Origin: Spirogloea muscicola
Lineage: Eukaryota > Streptophyta > Zygnematophyceae > Spirogloeales > Spirogloeaceae
NCBI GenBank assembly: GCA_009602725.1
Contig: WELB01000157.1
Span: 150,391 to 186,819 of the forward strand
DNA length: 36,429 bases
Reading direction: 5' to 3'
A program made the translations under genes and the position numbers. Position 1 is the stretch's first letter, and every line of letters starts with the position of its first letter. The notes under the pieces are model-generated. The model searched no databases. It saw only the letters and a program-made list of their open reading frames with translations, and had not been told where the DNA came from. This document shows, piece by piece, positions 1-10,602 of this stretch.

Positions 1-36
1 GCCTCTCTGATTTGCGGCTGCTTAGCAGGGGTTACT
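1..36 (+). mobile_element. LINE C-terminal tail fragment
   Basis: The first 36 bases read in frame 2 as L-S-D-L-R-L-L-S-R-G-Y followed by TGA. This is the same C-terminal peptide that ends the long LINE reading frame at 20212 and about a dozen other copies here. The rest of the element lies left of the window or was lost by 5' truncation. The following sequence to about 183 matches the stem-loop type of 3' UTR seen after the tail at 10389. Confidence 0.7.
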
Positions 37-260
37 GAGTAATTTGTAGCTGCTTTCTTTCTTTGTGTGCTTTGGTTTCTTAGCGCTTCCTCTGGCTTCC
101 TCTGGCCCCCTTCTCGTTCTTTGTTCATTCTTTTTTGGGCTGGCTTGTCCAGCCCCTATCCTCAATGGGCGAGCCCTTTCTTCTAAAAGAAGATGAGCTC
201 GCCCATAGAAGAGAGGGGCTGGCAGAAGCCAGCCAAAAAAGAATGGACAAAATCCAAGAA
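37..260. repeat. Stem-loop 3' UTR module, two copies in inverted orientation
   Basis: Bases 127-183 carry the recurrent module (T-rich run, GGGCTGGC, short loop, CCAGCCCC, then TATCCTCAATGGGCGAGCCC) on the plus strand. Bases 185-252 carry a related module on the minus strand. The two face each other around base 184, giving a long imperfect palindrome of roughly 60-bp arms. The upstream part (37-126) resembles the start of the 3' UTR at 10390-10466, with shared runs such as TTAGCGCTT and GGCCCCCTTCTCGT. Confidence 0.65.
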
Positions 261-345
261 TCATACCACTAGACCAAACACCCGCCAGCTTCGACTAGCG
301 CTAAGAAAAACAAGCACACAAAGAAACAATGAAGAAGAAAGTGCT

Positions 346-408
346 CGCCCATTGAGAATAGAAGAAGGGCTCGCCCATTGAGAATATGGGCTGGAACAGC
401 CAGCCCGA
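346..408 (-). repeat. Stem-loop 3' UTR module, minus orientation
   Basis: Two copies of CGCCCATTGAGAATA are followed by GGGCTGG-AACAG-CCAGCCC, the reverse orientation of the module at 127-183. The module is interrupted at about 409 by LINE 3' end copy A. Its expected continuation (GAACA-AGTACGAGAAGGGGGCCAG) resumes on the far side of that insertion at about 558. Confidence 0.6.
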
Positions 409-557
409 AAAAGAGAGAGAAGGCGCGCGGGGCGCATGAATTGAAAGGGAGGCCAATTCAAGCCAATACATTGTTCAGGCAGAGTCGAGTGCAGACTAAA
501 CAATGCTACATAATACGGAGACCTAATCTAAGGTACCTAAGATGACATTAGTACCCA
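409..557 (-). mobile_element. LINE 3' end, copy A (5'-truncated)
   Basis: This is the reverse complement of 20206-20346, the 3' UTR of the long LINE copy. By eye it matches without visible substitution over about 140 bases. It begins, in element orientation, within the last two codons and stop (GGGTAC TAA) and ends in a GA/TC dinucleotide run instead of poly(A). It is inserted inside a stem-loop module, so it is a nested and apparently recent insertion. Confidence 0.8.
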
Positions 558-963
558 TGAACAGAGTACGAGAAGGGGGCCAGGGGAAGCGCTAAGTAAC
601 AGAAACAAAGCTGCTAACAATGAGGACTGTAGGTGGACAAAGAAGCACAGTCTCCAGTCACATCAATCATCCTTTTCTTCCGGCGAACCCGAGCCCAACT
701 ATTGGTAGTCCTGGCTAGCCAAGATCCTGCGGCTTTCGACGTCGATTGGAGGTGTGGTGATCATCACGACTTCTGCTGAGGAGGCCACACTCTGCATGTA
801 CTCCACAATCTCGTCAGCCTCTGCTTCAATCTCTGAAACCCCTGAAAACGACGTCCACCTTGCGCGCTGTACTCAACCTGCAGCTCGGCGGCCCAGCCGT
901 CGCGCCCGGCCGCCGCGCTCGCCGCAGTGTTCGCCGGCGGCGGTGGCGGCGGCGGCGGCGGCG
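558..963. other. Promoter and 5' region of the J-domain gene
   Basis: Bases 558-600 continue the interrupted repeat module. From about 880 the sequence turns strongly GC-rich with a (GGC)n run directly before the ATG at 964, as at the other gene starts here. No clear TATA box or other specific promoter motif is seen. A longer frame open from 754 is not used because J-domain similarity starts at the ATG at 964. Confidence 0.4.
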
Positions 964-3900
964 ATGCCGCGGTGCTACTACGAGGTGCTCGGCGTGGGGC
1001 GGGCGGCGGCGGTGGATGACCTGAGGGCGGCGTACCGCCGCCTGGCGCTGCAGTGGCACCCCGACAAGAACGCCGGCGCCGTCGAGGAGGCCACGCTGCG
1101 CTTCCGCGAGATCCAGGTCCAACCCCCGAATTCTCTCCGCCCGCCTTCGCCGTCAAGGTTCGAACCCTCGATCCCTAGTCCAAAACCCTAAAGCCTGCGG
1201 CATGCAGAATGCGTACGAGGTGCTGAGCGACCCCCACGAGCGCGCCTTCTACGACAGCCACCGCGCGTCCATCCTCGGCGGCGGCGGCGGCGGCAGCGGC
1301 GGCGGCCGTGGCGATGACGGCGGCGGCGGCCGCGGCTCGTCGTACCGTCCCGACAGCGAGGTCGACCTGTGGGGCCTCTTCTCCTCGGCGGCCTTCTCGG
1401 GCTACGGCGACGCCGGCCGCGGCTTCTACGCCGTCTACGGCGCCGCCTTCTTCGACCTGCACCAGCGCGAGCTCGAGGCCGCCCGCTCTGCGGACGCCGC
1501 AACGGCCGCCGGCGGCCGAGCTGGCGGCGGCCTCCCGGCGGCGCCGCCGCTGGGCAGCCTGGCGACGCCGTACGCCGAGGTCGCGGCCTTCTACGCCCAC
1601 TGGCTCAACTTCGTCTCCGTCAAGGACTTTGCTTGGGCTGACGAGTACAACCTCGCCTCCGCGCCCAACCGCAAGGTGCGCGGACGTGGATGTGGGTTGT
1701 GGGCGCTGTCGTCGGCCAGTGTTGCAGCTGCTACTGCTGCTGTCGCCGAGCGCAGCATCATGGGGTTCGTCCTGCCTGTGCCATTGCTGCAGGTCCGCCG
1801 CCTGATGGAGGAGGAGAACAAGAAGCGGCGGAGGAAGGAGCGGCGCGACTTCAACGACACCGTGCGGCAGCTGGCGGCGTTTGTGCGCAAGCGCGACAAG
1901 CGCGTCCTGGAGCACCAGGTCGCATCGGCACCTCGAGCGCCGCCAAACTGGACACGCCGGATGCTCTCAGTTGTGGGCTCATTGCAGGCCGTCGTTGCTG
2001 CTCCGCCGCCCTGGTCCCTGTCTTGACCCCGTCCAACCGCAGCACAAACCAAATGCTCACAGAGCTCGTTGTGGCAGGTCGAGGAGCAGCGCCAGCAGGT
2101 GGAGAAGGAAGGCGAGCAGCGCGCCAAGCGGGAGGCTGAGCGCCAAGCGAGGCTGCTCAAGGCTCAGCAGTATGAGGAACAGGTGTGGAAGAGCGATGGC
2201 AACGATCCACTTAAAGAGTAGATGTGGTGCGGCGCCTCTTGGCTTGGCTTGATTGGCTCGACTAGCAGCACGGCGCCTCTTGCAGTGGACCTGAGGGCTC
2301 TGGGCTGCTGCTCAAGTGCAGGAGTGGGCTAAGGCCAGCGAGGAGGACTTTGACGCCGACGTTGGCGAGGGCAAAGAGGCTGCATACTGGGACGGGCAGG
2401 AGAAGGTCACAAGCGCCAGCCAGGTGGGATGCGCTGCTTCGAGCCCCGGGTGATGTTGTTACTTCGGAATCATCAAAAGCTGCACGCATTTAGAAAATGG
2501 ATCTTGCAGGTAGAAATCTTCAACCTCTTAACACGTTCCTGTGCAGCTAAGTGGCGACATGATAACTGTGCAGAGCAGCAATACCTGACTTTGTTCGCAC
2601 AGTTTTGGACTGCAGTATTGAGCAAGACCTTACGTTGCTCGTGTCTTGCAGCTGGGGCAGCCTATGGGAGTTCAGGCTCATTGGCTTGCTGTAAACCTGT
2701 GGCGCAGGACGACGTGCAGGAGCTCTACTGCGTCGTGTGCGGGAAGCGCTTCAAGTCCGACAAGCAGTGGAAGAATCACGAGAAGTCCCGCAAGCACCTG
2801 GATAACTTGCAGGCCCTCAAGGTCCAAGCGTTTCTCAATTTGTGTTGCTAGCCTTTAGCTTGGGTCTTTGGTTGCCTTACTGCAAGGCTGCCTGGTGATT
2901 CATCTTGACGAGCTAAGATTGAACAGCATTCAGCAACTCAGATGGACAAGCTAAGACTGAACAGCAATTCTTTGTCCCGTATTATGTTATCATGCGTCGC
3001 ATTCGTTGTCTGCAGGCAGAGCTGCTGGCTGAGGAGGGGGAACTTTCTTCTGATGAGGAGCCGGCGACCGACACAGATCAGCCGGTGGCTGATGGTGAGG
3101 GGGATGCTGTGGACGTCGCAGAAGAGGATGATGATAAGCTCCTTCACGCATCAAGGATCAATGAGGTCAACATCACAGACAGTGATGAATGTGAGCAGGA
3201 TGAGGAGGATGGCAGGCAGGCAGGGGCGGAGGAGGAGGAAGATGACAGCAAGCTGCACAAGGCCTCCAGCGAGGAGGAGGAGGAGGAGGAAGACGACGAC
3301 GCCGTGCTGGTGCGGATGTTGCAGAGCCACAGGAGGCAGACTGGGGGCCCCCCGTCAAGCACTTCGATGACGCCCGGTGGAAGAGCTATCACCAAGAGCT
3401 CTGACAAGGAAGCAGGTAGTGCTGATCAACTGCTTGCAGACGCGAGCACACCCAGCCGGCTTGCGCAGAACGGGACTTGGGAGGAGTGCGACCCCAGGGC
3501 AACAGAAAGGCGTGGTGAAGGTGCCGATGCAAGCAGGTCAGAAGAGCAGCAGTCAGCCACGACTGGGAAGCATGTCCACTTTGCGGAGGGCGGAAAGGAG
3601 AAGGAGGAGGAGGGGGAGGAGGAGGAGGATGATGAGAAGGAGGAGGAGGAGGAGGAGGAAGAGGAGGAGGAGGAGGAGGATGAGGAGGAGGAGGAGAGAG
3701 AAAATTGGAGTGAGGAGGATCGTGGTGAGCAGACTGGCAGCTCTGAGCCCCAGCAGAGTCGCTCGGAAGAGGCGACCAGCCGGGGCGACGAGGTCGTGGG
3801 CAGGGCGGAGTCACCGCTGCGGCCGCCGTTGCCCGTGAACAAGAGCCAGGCGCGGCGCCTGGCCAAAGAAGAGCGGCGCAGGGCTGCTGCCCTCGAGCGC

Positions 3901-4671
3901 TTTGCGGTCCCCAATGTCGACGAGGTTGAGGGCCTAGAGCTCAGAAACGACGGCGGTAGCGGGGACTCCAGAGCTCCTGGTGCAACCTCTCAGCAGGAAG
4001 CTCAGTGCAGGGAGAGTACGGACGGCCGAGAAGGAATTCTGAGGACGTCTAGAACATCCACTCTCCGGAGGCCGGGCAAGAAGGATGCCTCTGTCCCTTT
4101 GAAGCAGCGGGGCCAGCGGCAGGTGCCGTCTTCGAATGGAGATTTGGGTGTGGAAGGGCCGAGGAAGTCCATGCAGAGCAGGAAGGACAAGGTGTGCGTT
4201 TGCGGTGGCATGCTGACATGCACGTATTGTTCAGGATAATGAGTACGGGCTCAGTTTCAGGTAGCAGCCAGGAGTTAAGAGTCAAAAGAACCTTGGAATG
4301 TGTTGCCTAAGGATCACCTGCAGGTGTGGCCATTGGTGGTGAATGTTTGTACTATCGTTGTATTGGTCACCACCTCAGTTGGCCTTGTCCGAGCAGGTTG
4401 AAGCACCGGAAGACACCTGCAAGGTGTGCGGCCAGGACTTCCAGACGAGGTATTCGTATTTCCTTGCTCGTTGTGCATCTTGACAGCCACTACTTGACGG
4501 ATTCGATTTTTGGTCAGCAGTCTATTTCAATCTGCCTTCATTCATAAACATCTTGTCTACCCTATGCAAAATCCTGCGCAGACAAATTGCTCATTGCTTG
4601 TGGCTTCCTTTGGCAGGAACCAGTTGTTTAAGCACATTAGCTCGACCGGCCATGCGATACCTAGAGGTTAG
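964..4671 (+). CDS. DNAJC21: DNAJC21/JJJ1-type J-domain zinc-finger protein
   Basis: Family role: cytosolic Hsp70 co-chaperone that helps recycle pre-60S maturation factors (yeast Jjj1, animal DNAJC21). Exons inferred from splice sites and frame: 964-1116, 1208-1675, 1793-1918, 2078-2182, 2322-2423, 2708-2821, 3016-4191, 4397-4449, 4617-4671, giving about 783 residues. The J domain starts at residue 1 with HPD at 32-34. The family-specific region follows ([22 protein letters not shown], then a basic helix with NDTVRQL). C2H2 finger 1 uses C326, C329, H342 and H348; finger 2 uses C756, C759, H772 and H778. Between them lies a very acidic tract at about residues 548-588 encoded by GAG repeats, then [13 protein letters not shown]. 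All junctions are GT-AG. The least certain points are the ends of exons 4 and 5: a donor at 2406 instead of 2424 would also keep phase. Confidence 0.93.
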
Positions 4672-5356
4672 CCTGTAGGAGCACTCGAGGGCTGTCACAC
4701 ACAGGTTAGGAGCCACAGTGTGGGCCACCAGAGAGCTTCGAGATGTTGTGTGGGCCTTTGCCTTGCACCTACATGCCGGGGCTTGCCTCAGCAAGCACCA
4801 GTCTCTGCATTGAGCTTGCGGATAAGGGTGCTCCTGCCTGACGGCAAGCGGTCCAACTTTTCTTGACTTCTGACACTGAGGGGTTCGAGTGCTTCCTTAA
4901 GGAGCTTTTTGGTAGGCTGAGTGGGCGTCATTCCTGCTCATTATTCCTGCACATGCGCAATTCATTGGGCATGAAATGCTCATTCTTCTTTAGCTGACAT
5001 CCACACGCAAATGTATCTTGGAAGGAGCCACTCCGTGTGGAAGCTCTTCTGTGGCTATTCACACGTCAGAAGCAATATTACTGTGATTGGTTTTTCATCT
5101 GGTAATCATGGAGACCTCCAGACAAACTGGCCTCTGTCTGGAGCGTGGGCAAAGAGTTGGCTTGTTCTGGTATTGTATCTGGGGTTTGCACCGACTATGA
5201 TAGCTGAGGCTAGTACACGTGCCAAGTGTCCCAAGGCAGAATCTTGACTTGTATGCATTATGCTCACAACAAGGAGCTCGTGACTCATAACCTCATGATG
5301 TAGAGACTTAAGATGTCCCTTGTACCCTGTGCTTAGCCTTGCATCCATTCACAGCC
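4672..5356. other. Intergenic region between two converging genes
   Basis: The J-domain gene (plus) and the NCA2/DGS1 gene (minus) converge here. The stretch should hold both 3' UTRs. I see no convincing coding frame, RNA gene or repeat copy, and no canonical AATAAA near the J-domain stop. Confidence 0.5.
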
Positions 5357-5423
5357 AGCTGTGGATGGATGACGTCAGCCACTGCCAGGTAGTAGAGCGG
5401 CCAACAACATGAGGTGTCAATGC
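5357..5423. repeat. Left copy of 67-bp imperfect direct repeat flanking a LINE insertion
   Basis: Aligned without gaps to 5624-5690 it matches at 58 of 67 positions; seven of the nine differences are transitions. A core of 24 bases is identical. The right copy contains the stop codon and last codons of the NCA2/DGS1 gene, so the left copy is a duplicate of that gene end. Confidence 0.75.
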
Positions 5424-5425
5424 TG

Positions 5426-5622
5426 TGAGAGAGAGAAGGCGCGCGGGGCGCATGAATTGAAAGGGAGGCCAATTCAAGCCAATACATTGTTCAGGCAGAG
5501 TCGAGTGCAGACTAAACAATGCTACATAATACGGAGACCTAATCTAAGGTACCTAAGATGACATTAGTACCCACGGGTGAGCACAAACAAACCTGACAAG
5601 CTAACTTGGGGAGCTGGAGCGC
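5426..5622 (-). mobile_element. LINE 3' end, copy B (5'-truncated)
   Basis: This is the reverse complement of about 20150-20346: the last codons (SL-S/G-G/D-LFVLTRGY, stop) plus the full 3' UTR, ending in a (TC)n tail. By eye it is almost identical to the long copy and to copies A and C. It lies immediately downstream of the NCA2/DGS1 stop codon, between 67-bp direct repeats, so it sits in that gene's 3' UTR. Confidence 0.8.
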
Positions 5623-5623
5623 A

Positions 5624-5690
5624 AGCTGTGAACGAATGACTTCAGCCATTACCAGGTAGTAGAGCGGCCAACAACGTGCGGTGTCAACGC
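5624..5690. repeat. Right copy of 67-bp imperfect direct repeat
   Basis: This is the partner of 5357-5423. It overlaps the end of the NCA2/DGS1 coding region: the TGA (complement of 5684-5686) is inside it. Confidence 0.75.
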
Positions 5691-8600
5691 AAGCGGGCCA
5701 CAGGAGCCAGGCACTCGTACAGGTGGCTCATGCGAGCCGTCATGTGCAGCTTATACTCCAGAGGGATGGCCGGCTCGGCAATATCCAAAATATCCTCGCG
5801 TAACCTGCTTATGGCAAGCTTCAGCATAACAGAGGATGAAGTAGCCTCCTCAAGAAGCCTCGACAATGCTCCCCGGCACAGATGCAGTGGGTGATTGGGG
5901 CTGGGAGTAGCAAACAGTTAGGAATGTATTGCAATGTAGGTTATGACAAGGAGGACACAAGGAAAGAGACGTACCGTGGCCATTCTCCAACTGCTGCAGC
6001 TGGAGCATGGGCGGCTTTGTAGAGCAGGTCAAGCTTGTAAATGGTCATGCCCACCAGGTGGGGCGTCACGTCCACTTTCTGGAGAGGAAGGCTGACCCTG
6101 TCAGTGCCTTTGTCTCTGGACTGCGCGGTCTTATTTCCACAAAGGCTTGCTTGTATAGGGTCCAGTTGCTCCTCTCTTTCCGGGTGACTTGACACTTTCT
6201 TTGTGCTTGCCGTGACCGCAGTGATGACCATGTAGCAAAATAATGGAAGGCCTTACCTTCTGTTCAGATATGAGCTGGACTTGGAGAAGGTACCTCTCCA
6301 CATCAGCAAGCAACAACCGCCGCTTCAGTTGTGCAGCTCTTCCTCGGCCTTCGGCTCCCTTGCCCTACATGAGGAGGTACATAAACATCAATTGTGTATT
6401 GGATATGCTCCACCAGATGGGCTGGTAATATTTGGCAGCAAGCTTCTCTTGGAACGAGAAAGGGCTGTATGTCACAATAACTAAGACAACATCTGTCATT
6501 CACACCTACAGTATCAAGGCCTCAAACTGGGACAATCTCAACGAAGAGAAGCTCTTTCAAACAGTAGCCAGATATACGTCGGGCAGGTCAGTAACACATT
6601 ACGAGCAAGCAAGTCTGAGCAACAGACATACACTGTGGATAACATACCTTGCTCAAAGCTATCTGCCGGTACACTCCAATGGACCCAATGAGCACAAAAA
6701 GAGCTGGCAGTGCCGCTAAGACAGCGAAGTTGATCTCGTTTGCACGAAGAATCTGGTCGAGCTCAAGCATGGCCCTGCAGAAATAATCAGCATCAGCTGC
6801 TTATGACTTTGTGATTTGCAAAATCAGGGTAGCTTGAGCATGCCACCTTCTAGCTGCAGGTAAGCACACCCTGTTCACCAGTAATTTGCTGATGACACAA
6901 TTACTCACATTTCAATGTCAAGCTTCAGCTTTTGGACCTGTCAATCACATCAAACCACAAAAGCATGCATCAGCAGGTGCAAAAATGGAATGCTTATGCT
7001 TTATACTGGACCAACACAGCGAGAAGAGGAGACTGAAAATACGATTCGTAAATGGCCAAATTCTAGAATGCCTTCTCTAGGATCAGTATAGATAATACAG
7101 AAACTTGGTCAAAAGTGATCTCACACGGTCAGGCTCCCCATCCTCATCGCTGTTACCTGTATCAGCATTGCCCTGGCAAGTTCCCCTCCAAGCAGGCTCG
7201 TGAGAGGGTGCATCAGCTCCTTCTCGTACCGCCCCATGACAACTTCCATGAGCTCCTGATCAGTGGCATCCGGTTTCAGCTTGACTCCCGCTTGGTCACA
7301 GAATGCTGTCAACATCCTGAAAGCCACAGGAGAAAGTTGCAGATTAATAGGTCGTCATCTTCTAGCAGCTGGTATAGGTCCGATACACGTTGGCAACATG
7401 AACTATCCATCCAGCAGTACATGCTAATATGAAATTGAACTGGCCAGCATTGCAGCCGTCCTTCAGTACCTTCTCAAAGATTCTGTTGACAAGTGAACTT
7501 CTTCCAATTGTGTGCTGCTTTGAGGACGCCTTCGGTAGGTCTCAAACAGGTCATCTCGAATTTGTACAAGCTGCCGACATGAAGGACAGGCCAGTTAATA
7601 GAAGTACAAGGCTGGAGCAGATAATATGCAGCAACTGAGAACCAGCAATTGATGAATGCAGTAGCAGCCGCTTACAGGATCTATCAGATGGTCCTTGAAG
7701 AACACCGCTGCCGAATCTTGGCCCTGCTTCATCCAATTGTCGAGGTCACCGCTACCAGCTAGTCTGCTATGCTTGACAGCCCACCCGGTTGCCACTGCTA
7801 GGCCAAGAGCTGCTCCTGTATATCGTATCCAGTGTCTGGCGCCTCTCCTTGGTCTCCGATAATATTTCATCTACAATATGGATGTCGACCACAGCAATGC
7901 AATTCACTTTTCTTATCAACAATGTCATAGCATGTATCTCATTTCCTACTGAGTCTGACAACTATGGCAGAGTGAAGCTAAGCGGAGCGCATATGCTTCC
8001 TCTGCATCCTCAACAAAACCTGGTCTACAACTATTCACAATACCAATGTTGCTAGTGCTTCCTCCACGGCAGTCATGTGCTCCTCAAGGACCTCAAGGAG
8101 GTTCTCTACATCCTTAAGCACGTGCTCATTGTCTGTACCAGGCCCGTCCTTTGATTTGGTCTGATGTGCCCTTCCTAAGTGAAGTGCTATGCTACGAGTT
8201 TCAGCAGGCGGCAGACTTGCTTGCAGCTCTTCCTGCAATGAGATAGCGTAAGCTTGAGCATGGCTCAACTATGGCCTATAGGCTAGAATCAAGCTGGAAG
8301 TTAGATAACATAGCCCCTTGGTAGTCAGATATGCCAAATAGAATGGGCAAAAAAGCGCGCAAAGCAGCTCACAACACACACTAACCTGTGGTAGGTCATA
8401 GACATCTTCAAGATTATGCAAGCTTCTCTCTATAGCTCGCAAGGTCTCAAGGATCACAGCTGCACCCCTTTCCTCAACGTGGGCCTCCAACATTGCGGCC
8501 TGACTATGCACCTACAGCACAGAACAGCGGTGCAAAGTTAAGTGGAATGGATGCTGCCCTCCCAGACTTTATCTGTGAGTGAGTGTTTGAGCAACTACCT

Positions 8601-9619
8601 CAAGACCCTGCATCCAGTTGCACCCTGCTGCAGTTCACCTTCACCTTCTATGCAACTTGTGAAAGCAATGTGTGTCAAGTAACAGAATTTGTTGACTCTT
8701 AGACATCTGCATCTGCATTGAGAGTGTCGTTTGAGAATAGACTATGTGATGCATCTGTACCTCTGCAAGAGTAGACGCTAAGCGCTGGCTGAGGAGCTCC
8801 AGCATCTTGAGCCTCTCTGCTATTTGCACCGCTGCTCGGGTAGTCAGGTCAGGAGGCTGGTCTGTAAGCCAGGCCTGAGCGACCCTGGCTAAGCTTGAAA
8901 AGAATGTCCAGGGCCCTCGCTCCAGAAGCATGAACTGCAGCTTCGCCCACTCACTGCCCTGCATGCACGACAACCCTGCAAGGTACGTCAGTGACAAGAT
9001 GTGCACACGGTCGTATCCATTAGTACTAAGTGCACCTCAGCTCCACCCACACAGGCAAGGAGCTCTTGGATGTAGCCTTGCTTTGGCTGTGATAACCTGC
9101 ACCCACAGCTCCCAGCGTCTTACTTGGGCGCGGGTTAGCCAAAAGTGCAGATTCTTGGAGACGAGGTGTAGTGACTGCCGAAGGCGCTGCGACATGTCCT
9201 CCATGGCATGCATGGCCTTCTCGCAGGCCTCTGCTAGCGCTCTGCAAAGCACGGCAGGGAAGGTACACAAGAGACCAAGAGGGCACATGGTAAGTATCTG
9301 TATAGCTAGCACCTGTTCAACAGGATCTTGACTGCATGCCAATGCTGGTGCTTCTTGATGCATTTGAGGACTCTCACTTGTAGTGGCAGGCATCAAGCAG
9401 TGCGAGAAGGTAGCGAGTGACGCTGTTTGCTCACTTCTTGTCAGGCTGTGTCTTCAAAGAGAGCAGTAGTTTGTCGCGGACCTCCTCCCTGATCAGCGGG
9501 AGGCCCTCAAAAGGCTTCTTGCGGGAGAAAAGGGGAGTCATTGCCTGGAGCACCCTCCTGATCACGTCCTGGGACGACTCCAGCAGTGGAGGAGGTCCTT
9601 CTGTGTGCTGCTTTTCTGC
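5684..9619 (-). CDS. NCA2/DGS1-like mitochondrial outer-membrane protein
   Basis: Homologues are yeast Nca2 (ATP synthase subunit expression) and plant DGS1, a mitochondrial outer-membrane protein linked to galactolipid metabolism. Exons on the minus strand: 9619-9435, 9241-9124, 8958-8761, 8511-8386, 8232-8044, 7870-7676, 7570-7470, 7316-7157, 6937-6909, 6774-6648, 6364-6257, 6078-5975, 5900-5684. They join in frame for 618 residues, close to the plant family length. Family blocks in order: NLHFW, FMLLERGP, a membrane segment near GAALGLAVATGWAVKHSRLAGS, DNWMKQG, IRDDLFETYRRR, RYEKELMHP, GELARAMLIQVQKLKLDIE, AMLELDQILRANEINFAVLA followed by a second membrane segment. One exon is only 29 bp. 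The start is not resolved: an ATG at 9947 followed by a strong donor (G|GTGAGC) is a candidate, leaving one or two short N-terminal exons undefined. Confidence 0.9.
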
Positions 9620-10318
9620 CTGACCGCTTCCGCTTGCTGCTCACACCTTCAGACGAGGAGGACTTGATCGGCCAGCCAGAGCCGTGTGCTAGATGTGCTA
9701 CATATGCTCTCCAAGACGTTGCACAGCTGATTGTCATTTAATACAGCGGGTGCTAGTGAGGCCTTATGGGGCGGCTTGAGTCCAGCGTAAATTGCACAGC
9801 AAGCCAGGCAGTCAATAAGATGCTCACAATTCCCAGGGAAGACATGAGAGGCACCAGCAAGCTATCAATAGGCTAAAGTGGCAGCGCCGACCAGCACTGC
9901 TCGTTGCAGGATAGAGTCGGCCGGCAGGCTGAGCTCACCCATGGTGATCGCGGTGGCCGATGAGAAGGTGGAAGACGACGCGCCGGGGCTGGTGCGCGAC
10001 TACTGCTAGCTCGATATCGATCGAGCAACATGGACCAGAAAATAGGCCTGCAGGCACTCCATAGCAGGGCTGCCGAGCGGTCGGCCTCGACTCGGACCTC
10101 CGCACGGCGTCGAGGGCGGCCGCCGGAAGCAGGCAGGCCGGCCGTCGAGCCCGCGCGGCGCAGAGCTTCCCGCGCTCATCAGGAGCCGAGCGGCGGAGCC
10201 CGCCGGGGAGGAGACGCAGCCGCGGCGTCGGGACCCCGCCGGCGCGGGCGANGGGCTGGCCAGGCGCCCGCCGAGCCCGGCCCGCACCGCCGCCGCCTCG
10301 TCCAGCTGATCGGCCTCT
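9620..10318. other. 5' end and GC-rich promoter region of the NCA2/DGS1 gene
   Basis: Bases 9620-9947 probably hold the unresolved N-terminal exon(s). From 9950 to 10318 the sequence is very GC-rich, open in several frames at once, and includes one undetermined base at 10252. This fits a CpG-rich promoter better than a protein gene. Confidence 0.4.
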
Positions 10319-10530
10319 TGGGGCCACTGAGACCGGCTACCCGGAAGACTGGTTTCTCTGACCTGCGGCTGCTCATTAGGGGATACTGAGCACCCAGTGG
10401 CCACTCACACTTTCGTCGCTGTGTGCTTTAGCGCTTTTCTGGCCCCCCTTCTCGTACTTTGTTCATTCTTTCTTGGGCTGGCTTTTCCAGCCCCTATCCT
10501 CAATGGGCGAGCCCTTCTCCTTCTTTTCTG
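10319..10530 (+). mobile_element. LINE tail with stem-loop 3' UTR
   Basis: The frame ends F-S-D-L-R-L-L-I-R-G-Y-TGA at 10389. About 80 bases of UTR follow, then TTCATTCTTTCTTGGGCTGG-CTTTT-CCAGCCC and the CCTCAATGGGCGAGCCC block. This copy shows the tail peptide and the stem-loop module contiguous in one unit, supporting the view that the module is a LINE 3' UTR element. The same arrangement is seen at 1-183 and 18153-18300. Confidence 0.7.
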
Positions 10531-10602
10531 GCCCCTTCGAACGTCGTTCATTGTCTTTCTTTGCTGGGCTGGCCAATCACAGCCATCGCCCCTCTACTGC
10601 GT

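Noticed and set aside
754-1191. A 145-codon frame starting at 754 as the J-domain protein start
   Set aside because: Residues before the ATG at 964 are low complexity and unlike the family; the J domain begins directly at 964, and the frame runs past the clear splice donor at 1117.
3389-3914. Poly-Ser and poly-Pro/His frames on the minus strand
   Set aside because: Complement of the GAG tract of the DNAJC21 acidic exon.
5357-5690. Interpreting the 67-bp repeats as a CRISPR or tandem satellite
   Set aside because: Only two copies with a LINE between them, in a eukaryotic genome.
9620-9646. A 27-bp intron between GAAG|GTGTGAG and TCAG in the 5' part of NCA2/DGS1
   Set aside because: Too short compared with every other intron in the window and lacks a pyrimidine tract; the exon boundary upstream of 9619 is left open.
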